A DNA stretch of 64,000 bases from Bradyrhizobium sp. AZCC 2176 (GCF_036924645.1 NZ_JAZHRX010000001.1:4615501-4679500), one strand, 5' to 3'; positions 1 to 9,770 are shown, counted from the stretch's first letter. Notes: generated by a model not told the origin, from the letters alone. Program-made: numbers and translations.

Positions 1-385
1 CGAGCATCAGCGCCAGCTCGTGCATGCCGGGATTGTGGCCGATCAGCATCAAGCGCGCGGGATCGATGATCTCGGCCATGCGGATGATCCGCAGGAGATG
101 TGCCGGCTCGGCGCCGTAGAGTTCATCGAGCAGTTCGACCTGTGGCTGCGGAAGCCGTTCCCGCACTGCATCCTTCATCGCATCGCGTGCGATCTCCCAG
201 GTCTGGCGCGACCGCACTGCGGTCGAAACCAGAACGGCTTCGGGAACGGGCGGATGCCGGCCGATCCAGGTTCCAATGGCCGCGGCGTCCCGTCGGCCGC
301 GCTCGTCGAGTCGGCGGTCGTGGTCATGGCCCGAAGGCGCGTCGTGTTCAGTCTTGGCGTGACGCAGCAGCATCAAACGGCGCAT
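1..385 (-). CDS. SixA-like histidine phosphatase, 3' end outside window
   Basis: The reverse strand reads from an ATG at 385-383 (MRRLMLLRHAKTEHDAPSG) to the window edge, so the C-terminus is missing and about 128 residues are visible. The N-terminal LLRHAKT is the phosphohistidine motif of the histidine phosphatase superfamily, and a later LMLIGHNPGMHEL carries the second conserved histidine. The short, compact form resembles SixA, which dephosphorylates phosphohistidine in phosphorelay proteins. The substrate here is unknown. It is divergent from the oxidoreductase at 480. Confidence 0.8.
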   Translation of the reverse strand, partial: MRRLMLLRHAKTEHDAPSGHDHDRRLDERGRRDAAAIGTWIGRHPPVPEAVLVSTAVRSRQTWEIARDAMKDAVRERLPQPQVELLDELYGAEPAHLLRIIRMAEIIDPARLMLIGHNPGMHELALML

Positions 386-479
386 GGGCACGATCTCGAT
401 TCGGTCTTAGTCTGGACTAATCTACAAGCTCATGTCTGGGACAAGGTGACAAGCGCCGCAGCCGCCCGTAAGAAACGCC

Positions 480-1967
480 ATGCCTGAGACTTTCACAAGT
501 GCGACCAACGGCCCCGAGGACGACGCGCTTTTTCGCTCGCGTCTATCGTTCGACCTGGATGTTGACATTTGCGTGGTCGGAGCCGGCCTTGCCGGCCTGA
601 CGGTGGCGCTGGAAGCCGCGCGCCTCGGCGCCAGCGTGGCCGTGCTCGAAGGCCGGCATGTCGGCTGGAACGCTTCAGGCCATCAGCTCGGCACGGTCAT
701 GCCGGGCTACAGCCTTCCGATCAGCGACCTGATCGAGCGCGTCGGACTTGATGACGCGCGCGAGCTGTGGGCGATGTCGAAGGAGGGCGCCGATTACGTT
801 CGCGCCGCCGCCACCGAAGCGGCGATGCCTGGCATTGCGCTGACCGAGGGCGCGCTGGAGGTCTCCAACGTCGACGCCGGCGAAACGCTGATCAGCCGCC
901 TGCAGACGCTGAGCGAAGATTTCGAGACCGAGGTCGAGGGATGGCAGGTCGATCGCGTTCGCGATCAGCTCGGGACCGCACGCTATTTCCACGGCATCTA
1001 TTATCCGCGTGCGTTCCAGATCGACGGCCGCAAATATATCCGCGGTCTCGCCGCGCAGGCGAGGCGGGCGGGCGCGCGCATCTTCGAGGATACGCCTGTC
1101 GTCAGCATCGATCCGTCAGGGATTCGCAAGCGCATCGTGACGCCGTCGGCGCGGCTGCGCGCCTCGCACATCGTCCTGGCCGGCAACGTTCATCTCGGAG
1201 CCCCAATGCGCCGCCTGTCGGAAACGTTGCTGCCGGTCTGGCGCTATGCCGCGGTGACGGAGCCGCTCGGCGAGCGGCTCGGCGAAGTGATCGCCTTCAA
1301 GGGGTCGGTCGCCGACAGCGACGGCATCGATCATTTCCGGATCGTCGACGGTGACCGGCTGATGTGGGCGAGCCCGGAAACCACCTGGGAGGCGCGGCCA
1401 CGTCGCTTTGCACCTGTCATTCAACGCCGCATTGCCACCATCTTCCCAGCGCTCGGCAAGGTCGCGATATCAGACGTGTTCGGCGGTGCGGTCGGGGTGA
1501 CCGTGCACGGCATGCCGCAGATCGGCCAGTTGCGCAAAGGGCTGTGGGTCGCCAGCGGCTTCGGGCGCCATGGGCTTAACACCTCGGCGATGGCGGGGCA
1601 GGTCATCGCGCGCAGCATTCTGTGGGGCGAGGAACGCTGGAAACTGTTCTCGCCGTTTGAACTGGTCTGGGCGGGCGGCGCCACCGGCCGCGTCGCCGGC
1701 CATCTGATCGGCGTGTGGGGGCGGGGCCATGCGGCCGCGGCGGGCGCGCTGGCCCGTTACCGCGAAGGCGCTCGAGCCCGGGAACGCGTTCGTGAGGCGC
1801 GATTGGCGGAGGCCAACCGGCAGGCCGGAACCAGGCCGCCGCGCCGTCCGCCGGTTGGACAACGCCCGGCGCGTTCACAGCCTCCGCGCCCGGCAGAGGC
1901 GCGGGACGGCGGGACATCAGCCGCGCCCTCGCAGGAAAGTGAGAAAATCCGGGACGGATCCGTGTAA
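480..1967 (+). CDS. FAD-dependent oxidoreductase (DAO/DadA family)
   Basis: This 495-aa protein has a Rossmann FAD-binding motif near the N-terminus (VVGAGLAG, about residues 32-39), then an acidic residue after the second strand (AVLEGRH), as in DadA/PuuB-type amine or D-amino acid oxidases. A second conserved block with GLWVASGFGRHGLN sits near residue 360, where these enzymes close the FAD site. The last 70 residues are an Arg/Pro-rich low-complexity tail that is not part of the fold. Substrate cannot be deduced. Transcribed away from the phosphatase gene; msrB follows after 63 nt. Confidence 0.8.
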   Translation: MPETFTSATNGPEDDALFRSRLSFDLDVDICVVGAGLAGLTVALEAARLGASVAVLEGRHVGWNASGHQLGTVMPGYSLPISDLIERVGLDDARELWAMSKEGADYVRAAATEAAMPGIALTEGALEVSNVDAGETLISRLQTLSEDFETEVEGWQVDRVRDQLGTARYFHGIYYPRAFQIDGRKYIRGLAAQARRAGARIFEDTPVVSIDPSGIRKRIVTPSARLRASHIVLAGNVHLGAPMRRLSETLLPVWRYAAVTEPLGERLGEVIAFKGSVADSDGIDHFRIVDGDRLMWASPETTWEARPRRFAPVIQRRIATIFPALGKVAISDVFGGAVGVTVHGMPQIGQLRKGLWVASGFGRHGLNTSAMAGQVIARSILWGEERWKLFSPFELVWAGGATGRVAGHLIGVWGRGHAAAAGALARYREGARARERVREARLAEANRQAGTRPPRRPPVGQRPARSQPPRPAEARDGGTSAAPSQESEKIRDGSV

Positions 1968-2030
1968 CGTCGGCGCTTGTGGGCCGTATTTGATGGCGAA
2001 CCGTTAAGCCCGCCATGCACGGAGACTTCC

Positions 2031-2531
2031 ATGTTCGACCGCCGTATCCTGCTCGCATCCGTCGCCGGCCTGTTTGGCTTGGCCGCTTTCCGCTGGCTGC
2101 GCGGCAGCCCGGCGCAAGCCGCCGAGAAATTCGAGGTGGAAAAGACCGACGCCGAATGGCGCGCACAGCTCACGCCGCAGCAGTATGAAATCCTGCGCAA
2201 CCATGGCACCGAGCGGCCGGGCTCGAGCCCGCTGCTGAAGGAAAAGCGCAAGGGCATCTTCGCCTGCGCCGGTTGCGACCTGCCGCTATTCTCCTCGGAG
2301 ACCAAATACGAGAGCGGCACCGGCTGGCCGAGCTTCTGGAAGCCGCTCGACAACGCCCTGGGCGAAACCAAGGATACGACGTTCGGGATGACGCGCACCG
2401 AAGTCCACTGCCGCCGCTGCGGCGGACACATGGGCCACGTCTTCGACGACGGCCCGAAGCCGACCGGCTTGCGCTATTGCATCGACGGGTTTGGGCTGGT
2501 GTTTCACCCGGCAGGTCCTTCGGCTTCGTAA
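2031..2531 (+). CDS. msrB: peptide-methionine (R)-S-oxide reductase, exported
   Basis: MsrB reduces methionine-R-sulfoxide in proteins. The ATG at 2031 gives 166 aa starting [20 protein letters not shown], an N-terminus with a twin arginine and hydrophobic stretch suggesting export, possibly by Tat. The catalytic domain follows: zinc cysteine pairs CAGC and [12 protein letters not shown], the substrate motif SGTGWPSFW, and the catalytic cysteine in GLRYCIDG. The usual Asn after RYCI is Asp here, a small deviation. An upstream in-frame start at 1977 would bury the signal sequence, so I rejected it. A clear terminator follows. Confidence 0.88.
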   Translation: MFDRRILLASVAGLFGLAAFRWLRGSPAQAAEKFEVEKTDAEWRAQLTPQQYEILRNHGTERPGSSPLLKEKRKGIFACAGCDLPLFSSETKYESGTGWPSFWKPLDNALGETKDTTFGMTRTEVHCRRCGGHMGHVFDDGPKPTGLRYCIDGFGLVFHPAGPSAS

Positions 2532-2568
2532 GGCGCTGCCCGGCAATTGTTGCCCGCCCGGCAAATGT

Positions 2569-2596
2569 GCCCTGGTCTTCGGACCGGGGCTTTTTT
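2569..2596 (+). terminator. Rho-independent terminator after msrB
   Basis: A 9-bp stem (2569-2577 with 2582-2590, one G-T wobble) closes a TTCG tetraloop and is followed by six T residues. It separates msrB from the flgE promoter. Confidence 0.85.
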
Positions 2597-2628
2597 CTTA
2601 AGCGCTTGATTTTTATTGATTTTGTAGT

Positions 2629-2645
2629 TTGGCACAACGCTTGCG
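2629..2645 (+). promoter_or_regulatory. sigma-54 promoter of flgE
   Basis: TTGGCAC at 2629-2635 and TTGC at 2641-2644 match the -24/-12 consensus TGGCAC-N5-TTGC exactly with the correct 5-nt gap. Transcription would begin near 2656, giving a leader of about 60 nt before flgE at 2718. In Caulobacter, hook genes are late class genes read by sigma-54 with FlbD, so the site fits its position. Confidence 0.85.
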
Positions 2646-2717
2646 ACATCTTCTCCCGACGCGGCCTCGGTTTCCCTGGAACGGCGAGCCGCCCGGATCG
2701 AATTTGGAGAACATGTC

Positions 2718-4523
2718 ATGGGTATCTTCGGCGCTCTTACCACGTCCGTCGCGGGCCTGCGCGCGCAGTCCTACGCGCTGGAAAACATCTCCGGCAACAT
2801 CGCCAACTCGCAGACCACCGCCTTTAAGCGGATCGACACCAGCTTCCTCGATCTGATCCCGGACACCGGCGTCAACAATCAGCTCGCCGGCAGCGTCACC
2901 ACCGCATCGCGTGAGACCAACACTGTGCAAGGCGACGTGCAGGCCGCGTCGGTCTCCACCTACATGGCGATCAACGGCAACGGCTTCTTCGTGGTGCAGA
3001 AGCCGGGCAGCTTCAGCGATAACCAGCCGGTGTTTTCGGGCGTCGACAATTACACCCGCCGCGGCGACTTTGCGCTCGACAAGAACGGCTACCTGGTCAA
3101 CGGCGCCGGCTATTATGTCGAAGGTGTTCCGATCGATCCGGCGACCGGCAACATGACCGGCAGCGTGCCGCAGGTGCTGAAATTCGCCAACGACTTCCTG
3201 CCGGCGGTGCCGACATCGGTGGTGAGCTATCGCGCCAACCTGGCGAGCTATCCGCTGACCACCAAGCACGACAATTCGATTCCGGGGTCGGAGCTGCTGC
3301 AGCCGGCGGATTTTGCGTCCGGCAATCCGCGCACGCTCGGCACGCCTGCCACGCCTTATGGCGACGCAACGATCACGGGCGCCGCCAAGAACAACAAGCT
3401 GACCACGCCGACCCCCATCACGGGATCAACCCTGTTGAACGGCGGCACAAACACGGATTCGCTCACGACCAATTTCGTCCTCGGAGATACGATTACGGTG
3501 GACGGCACCGCGATCACCATCGTCAGTACTCCAACCAATCTGGCCGCCAACCAGATCAATCTCACAACCGGCACCATCCAGGATCTGTTGGCAAATATCC
3601 AAGCAATCACCGGCGTGGCGCCGACGATCAGCGGCGGTGCGATCACGCTACATAGCGGCACTGGCGCCAACCTCACGGTCACTACCAGCAATACTACTGC
3701 ATTTGGGGCCCTTGGCCTGACCGCGCCCGTGAATGTGCCGCGCACCGGCGGCGGCACTGCCGGCACCGGAAAGGTGCTCGGCAGCGATCTCCAGGCCTTC
3801 ATCAACGAATCCGTCAGCGGCGGAGCGGTGACCGCCTACGACATCTCCGGCTCGCCGGTCAGCCTGCAACTGCGCTGGGCCAAGGTCGACAGTTCATCGC
3901 TCGGCACCGGCCACACCGATACCTGGAATTTGTTCTACCAGGTCAACTCCAGCGCCACCGGCACCGATCTCGCCTGGCAGAACGTCAATACCGACTTCAC
4001 CTTCTCGCCGAATGGCCAGATGACGCCGCCGATCGCCGGCATCACCCTGACGGCGCCGACCATTGGCGGCGTGCCGCTCGGCAATATCTCGCTCAACTTC
4101 GGCGCCGGCGGCGTCACACAGTTCGCCGATGCCAACGGCAACGTGAAGGTCAACCAGATCCAGCAGGACGGCTTTCCGGCCGGATCGCTGCAGACCGTGT
4201 CGATCGGCCAGAACGGCCGGGTGGTCGGCAACTATTCCAACGGTCGCAACATCGACCTTGCGCAGATTTCGGTCGCAACCTTCAACGGCACCAATTTCCT
4301 CAAACGCATCGACGGCGGCGCGTTTGAGGCGACGGACCAGTCCGGCCAGGCGCTGTTCGGCAGCGGCGGGACGATCGTCGGCTCGTCGCTGGAAAGCTCC
4401 AACACCGACATCGCCGACGAGTTCACCAAGCTGATCGTCACCCAGCAGGCCTATTCGGCCAACACGAAGGTGATCACCACATCCAACTCGATGGTTCAGG
4501 ATCTGCTGAACGTACTGCGATAG
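2718..4523 (+). CDS. flgE: flagellar hook protein FlgE
   Basis: FlgE polymerises into the hook joining rod and filament. The N-terminus (GIFGALTTSVAGLRAQS, then ENISGNIANSQTTAFKR) and the C-terminus (QQAYSANTKVITTSNSMVQDLL) are the paired coiled ends of rod/hook proteins. At 601 aa it is longer than the enteric hook protein of about 400 aa. The extra length lies centrally, where residues 217-348 resemble the Flagellin-IN type insert found in filament and junction proteins. It is the first gene of the flgE-flgK-flgL run and has its own sigma-54 promoter. Confidence 0.95.
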   Translation: MGIFGALTTSVAGLRAQSYALENISGNIANSQTTAFKRIDTSFLDLIPDTGVNNQLAGSVTTASRETNTVQGDVQAASVSTYMAINGNGFFVVQKPGSFSDNQPVFSGVDNYTRRGDFALDKNGYLVNGAGYYVEGVPIDPATGNMTGSVPQVLKFANDFLPAVPTSVVSYRANLASYPLTTKHDNSIPGSELLQPADFASGNPRTLGTPATPYGDATITGAAKNNKLTTPTPITGSTLLNGGTNTDSLTTNFVLGDTITVDGTAITIVSTPTNLAANQINLTTGTIQDLLANIQAITGVAPTISGGAITLHSGTGANLTVTTSNTTAFGALGLTAPVNVPRTGGGTAGTGKVLGSDLQAFINESVSGGAVTAYDISGSPVSLQLRWAKVDSSSLGTGHTDTWNLFYQVNSSATGTDLAWQNVNTDFTFSPNGQMTPPIAGITLTAPTIGGVPLGNISLNFGAGGVTQFADANGNVKVNQIQQDGFPAGSLQTVSIGQNGRVVGNYSNGRNIDLAQISVATFNGTNFLKRIDGGAFEATDQSGQALFGSGGTIVGSSLESSNTDIADEFTKLIVTQQAYSANTKVITTSNSMVQDLLNVLR

Positions 4524-4576
4524 GTCGCGCAGATGGACGGTCTGATCCGGCGGGGAATTGAAACGAGCAGTTTGTC

Positions 4577-6433
4577 ATGAGTCTCAGTCAAGCCCTCTCA
4601 ATTGCCATGTCGGGATTGCGCGCCAACCAGCTTGCGCTGTCGCTGACGTCGTCGAACGTCGCCAATTCCGACACGCCGGGCTACATCCGCAAGACCGTCA
4701 ACCAGATCCAGACGTCCTCCGGTTCGATCGGCGCCGGCGTCAGCGTCACCGGCGTCAATCGCGAACTCGACCTGTATCTGCAGCAGCAGATTCGCACCGA
4801 GCAGTCCGGCGCGTCGTACGCCGACCTGCGCTCTTCGATCCTGAGTAGCCTGCAGTCGATCTACGGCACCCCCGGCGGCACCGGAACGCTGGAAACCGCG
4901 TTCAACAATCTGGTCACCGCGGTGCAGGGGCTATCGACCAGCTCGGACAGCCAGTCGGCACGGATTGGCGTGCTCAATGCCGCGCAGTCGCTAACGCAGC
5001 AGCTCAACAGCATGTCGGCCGGCATCCAGTCGCTGCGCAGCCAGGCGGAATCCGGTCTCAATTCGGCGGTCAACACCGCCAATACGGCGATGCAGCAGAT
5101 CGTCAATCTGAACACCCAGCTTGCTAGCGGCGACACCACCGATGCTGCGGCCGCGGCTCTGAAGGACCAGCGCGACCAGTATGTCGATCAGTTATCGCAA
5201 CTGATGGACATTCGCGTCATCGACAACGGCAACAATCAAATCCAGGTCTTCACCAATTCGGGCGTGCAACTGGTCGGTGCCGAGGCCTCGACGCTGTCGT
5301 TCAATCCGCAAGGCACGGTGACACCGAACACCCAGTGGGACGCCGATCCGACCAAGAGCACGCTCGGCACCCTCGCGGTCCATTTCCCGAACGGCGGTTC
5401 GCTCAACCTGATTCAGACGAATTCGATCCGCTCCGGCACCATCGCCGGCTATCTCGAACTGCGCGACAAAACGCTGGTGCAGGCACAAACCCAGCTTGAC
5501 CAGTTCGCCGCCAATATGTCGAGCCTGCTGTCCGACAAGACCACGGCCGGAACTGCGGTGAGCTTGCCGCCCTCGAACGGCTTCGATCTCGATCTGTCCG
5601 GTCTGCAGAACGGCAATGTAATCCATCTCACCTATACGGATGTCGGTAACGTCCAGCATCAACTGTCGCTGGTGCGGGTCAACGATCCGTCGGTGCTGCC
5701 GTTGTCCAACAACGCCACCACCGATCCCAACGATCAGGTGATCGGCATCGATTTCTCCGCCGGCATGGCTTCGGTGACGAGCCAGCTCAATGCGGCGCTC
5801 GGTTCGGCCGGCCTGCAGTTCTCCAATACCGGCTCGACGCTGCGGGTGCTCGACGACGGCGTCGGAACCGCGACCGTGAATGCCGCCTCCGTGACGTCGA
5901 CCACATCGTCGCTGCTGGGCGGCAGCGGCGAGGTGCCGTTGTTCACCGACGGCAACGGCCTTTATACCGGCGCGATCACCGCGGCGGGCCAGCAGTCGGT
6001 GGGGCTCGCGGCGCGCATCCGGGTGAACAGCCAGCTCGTCGGTGATCCGTCGAAGCTGGTGCAGTACAACGCGACGACGCCGTCCGGCGACACCAAGCGA
6101 CCGGATTTCCTTTACCAGCAGCTCACCGCCGGCAAGTCGCTGTATTCGCCGTCGACCGGCTTCGGTACCTCGACGTTGCCGTTCCAGGCGACGCTGTCGA
6201 ATTTCTCGCAGCAGATCGCCAGCGCCCAGGGCCAGGCGGCGGACACCGCCAAGCAGATCGCCGACGGTCAGGACGTGGTGCTGAGCACGCTGCAGCAGAA
6301 GTTCAACAGCGAGTCCGGCGTCAACATCGACGAAGAGATGGCGCATTTGCTGTCGCTGCAGAATTCATATGCGGCGAACGCGCGGGTGATGTCGACCGTC
6401 AAGCAGATGTTCGACGCGTTGCTGCAGGTCTAG
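4577..6433 (+). CDS. flgK: flagellar hook-associated protein 1 FlgK
   Basis: FlgK is the first hook-filament junction protein. The 618-aa product starts SLSQALSIAMSGLRANQLAL with ASSNVANSDTPGY-type sequence, the signature of FlgK, and ends with the matching helix (LLSLQNSYAANARVMSTVKQ). It lies 53 nt after flgE and 39 nt before flgL, so the three are probably one transcript. Confidence 0.95.
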   Translation: MSLSQALSIAMSGLRANQLALSLTSSNVANSDTPGYIRKTVNQIQTSSGSIGAGVSVTGVNRELDLYLQQQIRTEQSGASYADLRSSILSSLQSIYGTPGGTGTLETAFNNLVTAVQGLSTSSDSQSARIGVLNAAQSLTQQLNSMSAGIQSLRSQAESGLNSAVNTANTAMQQIVNLNTQLASGDTTDAAAAALKDQRDQYVDQLSQLMDIRVIDNGNNQIQVFTNSGVQLVGAEASTLSFNPQGTVTPNTQWDADPTKSTLGTLAVHFPNGGSLNLIQTNSIRSGTIAGYLELRDKTLVQAQTQLDQFAANMSSLLSDKTTAGTAVSLPPSNGFDLDLSGLQNGNVIHLTYTDVGNVQHQLSLVRVNDPSVLPLSNNATTDPNDQVIGIDFSAGMASVTSQLNAALGSAGLQFSNTGSTLRVLDDGVGTATVNAASVTSTTSSLLGGSGEVPLFTDGNGLYTGAITAAGQQSVGLAARIRVNSQLVGDPSKLVQYNATTPSGDTKRPDFLYQQLTAGKSLYSPSTGFGTSTLPFQATLSNFSQQIASAQGQAADTAKQIADGQDVVLSTLQQKFNSESGVNIDEEMAHLLSLQNSYAANARVMSTVKQMFDALLQV

Positions 6434-6472
6434 CGTTATGGGTTTGGCGCGACAGGTTTGGAGTAGGTCATC

Positions 6473-7960
6473 ATGACGATTAGCGGTGTAGGCACCAAGA
6501 CATCGATTCTGGCGTCGCGAATCCTGGACTTGCAAAGCCAGTTCGACAGTCTGCAGACCCAGCTTGCCACCGGCAAGAAATCGAACACCTATGCCGGCAT
6601 GGGCGTCAACCGCGGCTTTGCCGTCGCGCTGCGCGCGCAGGTCAGCAGCATCGACGCGTTCGCGGATACGATGACCAATGTCACCACGCGCATCAACGTC
6701 GCCAACGCGGCACTGACGCGGATTATCGCGATCGGAACCACGGTGCAGGGCGCGGCGGTGACGTCCTCGACCCAGATCACCAGCAACGGCCAGACCATTG
6801 CCCAGGGCACGGCGCGCAGTTCGCTCGACGAGATGCTGAGCCTGCTGAACAGCCAGTCGGGCGATCGCTATCTGTTTTCCGGACGCGCCACCGACACGCC
6901 GGCGACGGCGGCGACCGACGACGTTCTCAACGGCGTCGGCGCGCAGGCGGGCCTGAAGCAGCTGATCGCGGAACGCAAGCAGGCCGACGTCGGCTCCGGC
7001 ACCGGCCGGCTGACACAGGCGACGCCGACGGCGACGTCGATTTCATTGACCGAGGACACCGGTCCGTTTGGCCTGAAGCTCGCCTCGATCACCTCGTCGG
7101 CCGCAAGCGTCACGACCACCGGGCCGACCGGCTCGCCGGCCACCGGGTCGTTCGATCTCGGCGCGACCAACCTGAACACCGGCGACACCATCACGCTGGC
7201 GTTCAATCTGCCGGACGGCACCTCGGAAAACGTGCAGTTGACCGCGACCACCACGACGCCGCCGCAGGCCGGCCAGTTCCTGATCGGCGCCAACTCGACC
7301 GCGACCGCCGCCAACATCAACGCCGCGTTGACCACCGGCGTCGGCGGCCTCGCCAACGGCGCGCTGGTCGCTGCGTCCGCGCTGAAGGCGTCCAGCGAAT
7401 TCTTCAGCGGCAGCCCAGTGCCGCGCGTCGGCGGTCCGCCGTTCGCCACCGCGACGACGCAGGTGCCCGGCACGGCTGCGAATACGCTCTCCTGGTATAC
7501 TGGCGAAACCGGCACCGACCCCGCGCGCGGCACCGCGGTGGCACGCGTCGACGACGGCATCACCGTGCAATATGGCGCCCGCGCCAACGAGCAGGCGCTG
7601 ACGGCGCAATTGCAGACCATTGCCGCCATGGCCGCCATGACCACCGTGTCCGGCGACCCCAATGCCAGCGCCCAGATCGGCGCGCTCTACCAGCGGGTGG
7701 CGACAAAACTTCTGCCGCAGACCGGCCAGCAGAGCGTGCAGGATATTGCGGCGGATTTCGCCGGCGCGCAGGCCGCGATGAAGTCGGCAGGCGATCGCCA
7801 GACCCAGACCAGGAACACCGCGGAGACCATGCTGCAATCGATCGAAGGCGTTACCGACGCGGAGGTCACGGCGAAACTCCTCGCCGTGCAGAACAGCCTC
7901 AACGCGTCGTACCAGACGACGGCGATGCTGTATCAGACGACGCTGCTGAAATACATCTAA
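6473..7960 (+). CDS. flgL: flagellar hook-associated protein 3 FlgL
   Basis: FlgL is the second junction protein between hook and filament. The N-terminal helix (SRILDLQSQFDSLQTQLATG) and the C-terminal helix are flagellin-like, as expected for FlgL. The protein is 495 aa against about 317 aa in enterics; the difference is a Thr/Ala-rich central region, about residues 205-320, that again looks like a flagellin insert domain. It closes the flgE-flgK-flgL run. Confidence 0.92.
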   Translation: MTISGVGTKTSILASRILDLQSQFDSLQTQLATGKKSNTYAGMGVNRGFAVALRAQVSSIDAFADTMTNVTTRINVANAALTRIIAIGTTVQGAAVTSSTQITSNGQTIAQGTARSSLDEMLSLLNSQSGDRYLFSGRATDTPATAATDDVLNGVGAQAGLKQLIAERKQADVGSGTGRLTQATPTATSISLTEDTGPFGLKLASITSSAASVTTTGPTGSPATGSFDLGATNLNTGDTITLAFNLPDGTSENVQLTATTTTPPQAGQFLIGANSTATAANINAALTTGVGGLANGALVAASALKASSEFFSGSPVPRVGGPPFATATTQVPGTAANTLSWYTGETGTDPARGTAVARVDDGITVQYGARANEQALTAQLQTIAAMAAMTTVSGDPNASAQIGALYQRVATKLLPQTGQQSVQDIAADFAGAQAAMKSAGDRQTQTRNTAETMLQSIEGVTDAEVTAKLLAVQNSLNASYQTTAMLYQTTLLKYI

Positions 7961-8000
7961 GGCGTGCTGCGCGGTTTAAATTCGTGCAAACTCTCAGCAG

Positions 8001-8123
8001 TCGTCCCTGCGAACGCAGGGATCCATAGCCACCGGCAGCAATTGTTTCGCGCGCTGGTCGTTAACTTGTCTTTTCCGACAACGATGGCTGCGGCGTATGG
8101 GTTCCTGCGTTCGCAGGGACGAT
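8001..8123. repeat. palindromic element, 27-bp inverted arms
   Basis: Arm 8001-8027 is nearly the reverse complement of arm 8097-8123 (two to three mismatches), and the inner sequence is also partly complementary, so the whole 123 nt could fold as one long hairpin. It looks like a mobile-type palindromic intergenic repeat rather than a terminator. It sits between flgL and fliC1. Confidence 0.8.
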
Positions 8124-8230
8124 AGGTGAGAGTGCGAAGCGCACCTCGGCGGTATTTACGTTCGCTTAAGACCTGGCCGGCAACTCGCCCGCCAAATCGA
8201 TTTGATCTCTCCCACCATCTTCACCCCTTT

Positions 8231-8238
8231 TTAACCAT
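8231..8238 (+). promoter_or_regulatory. CtrA-type half-site before fliC1
   Basis: TTAACCAT, the half-site form of the CtrA motif known in several alphaproteobacteria, 135 nt before the fliC1 start. Confidence 0.45.
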
Positions 8239-8372
8239 GATTTTGGAACCGGCGCGGTAGCACCGTTTCTGCCGGTCCCAATTTATTTCTCGTTGATCAT
8301 TTGCTTTCAGGGTGCCCCCCGGGTTCGGCCAAGAAGGCCGGGCTGTTGCGTAACACCAGAAAGGTTGTTTCC

Positions 8373-9621
8373 ATGTCTCTCTCCAACATCACCCTCTCGG
8401 CTTCGGTTCGCCAGAACCTGCTCTCGCTGCAGGGCACCGCCGATCTGCTCTCGACCACGCAGACCCGCCTTGCCACCGGCAAGAAGGTCAACAGCGCGCT
8501 CGACAACCCGACCAACTTCTTCACCGCCGCCGGCCTCGACGCCCGCGCCAGCGACATCGGCAACCTGCTCGACAGCATCGGCAACGGCGTGCAGGTTCTG
8601 CAGGCTGCCAACACCGGCATCACCTCGCTGTCAAAGCTGGTTGATACCGCGAAGTCGATCGCCAATCAGGCGCTGCAGACTACCTCGGGCTACAGCACCA
8701 AAGCCAGCCTCAAAACGGACGGGCCGACCGGCGCCGGTGTGCTCGACGACGCAGGTACAACGACCGATCTGACCAACGGCGGCACGAACTCGCTGCAGGG
8801 CAAGACGCTGGTCTTCACGACAGCGACCGGTGCGACCACACTGAACATCAGCAATGTGGCCGGTGCCACCAATGTCAACTCGATCGACTCGATCAATACG
8901 AAGCTTGCGACGGCTGGCATTCAGCTGACCGCAAGCCTCGACTCTGCAGGTGCGATTACCTTCACATCCACCAACGATGCGGCTTCGCAGACGATCACCA
9001 AGACCGGGGTCCTACGCTGCGCCGCCCGCTGGTTCGTCGACCTCGGTGGATATTTCCGGCACGGTTGGCACCACCGCGGCGGTTAGCGCGGCGGTCGTCG
9101 ACGTCAACTCGCAGAACACCCGTGCAAGTCTCGTTGCTCAGTATAACCAGATCATCCAGCAGATCACGACGACGGCGCAGGACGCGTCCTTCAACGGCGT
9201 CAACCTGCTGAATGGCGACACGCTGAAGCTGGTGTTCAACGAAACCGGCAAGTCGACCTCGACGATCACGGGCGTGACCTTCAATCCGAATGGTCTCGGC
9301 CTGGGCTCGGCCACCGTGGGCACTGACTTCATCGACAACGCCGCCACCAACAAGGTGCTGACGGCACTCAACACCGCCAGCACCACGCTGCGCTCGCAGG
9401 CTTCGGCCTTCGGTGCCAACCTCTCGATCGTGCAGATCCGTCAGGACTTCTCGAAGAACCTGATCAACGTGCTGCAGACCGGGTCGTCCAACCTGACCCT
9501 GGCCGACTCCAACGAGGAAGCGGCCAACAGCCAGGCGCTGTCGACCCGCCAGTCGATCGCGGTCTCCGCGCTCGCGCTCGCCAACCAGTCGAACCAGAGC
9601 GTTCTGCAGCTCCTGCGCTGA
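8373..9621 (+). pseudogene. fliC: flagellin 1, frameshifted
   Basis: The gene starts ATG TCT CTC at 8373 with the conserved flagellin N-terminus (SVRQNLLSLQGTADLLSTTQ) and stays in frame to about 9005. Reading then switches to the -1 frame and continues to the normal flagellin C-terminus (STRQSIAVSALALANQSNQS) at 9621. The uncorrected frame runs only to a stop at 9084. Removing one G from the GGGG run at 9006-9009 restores a 415-aa flagellin similar to its neighbour throughout, with no other stop. It is either a one-base sequencing error or a fresh lesion. A terminator follows the true stop. Confidence 0.88.
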
Positions 9622-9649
9622 TTTCGGCGAACTACTCGATCCATCACGG

Positions 9650-9678
9650 CGGCGGGGCTTCGGCCCCGCCGTTTTTTT
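9650..9678 (+). terminator. Rho-independent terminator of fliC1
   Basis: A perfect 9-bp GC stem (9650-9658 with 9663-9671), TTCG loop and seven T residues, 28 nt after the flagellin stop. Confidence 0.93.
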
Positions 9679-9770
9679 GTGTCCGGGGTCCGGCAGCCGC
9701 CGTCGCGACAAGAGGAGCAGATCGCTAGAAACAGCGCCTGAAACGGGCGCGAACGGCGTATCAGAGTATT

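Larger units (their letters stand above)
7961..8372. other. 412-nt intergenic region before fliC1
   Basis: No credible gene. It holds the palindromic repeat at 8001-8123, a TTAACCAT half-site at 8231-8238 and the flagellin leader. The AAAGG at 8360-8364 is the likely ribosome binding site for the ATG at 8373. I see no convincing sigma-54 promoter here. Confidence 0.7.

Noticed and set aside
8174..8188. Possible sigma-54 promoter TGGCCG-GCAAC-TCGC before flagellin 1
   Set aside because: Two mismatches in the -24 element and one in the -12; too weak beside the flgE and flgF sites.
8301..9086. Flagellin 1 as two separate genes (8301-9086 and 8950-9621)
   Set aside because: The two frames join exactly at a G run to give one full flagellin; the second part lacks any N-terminal domain.
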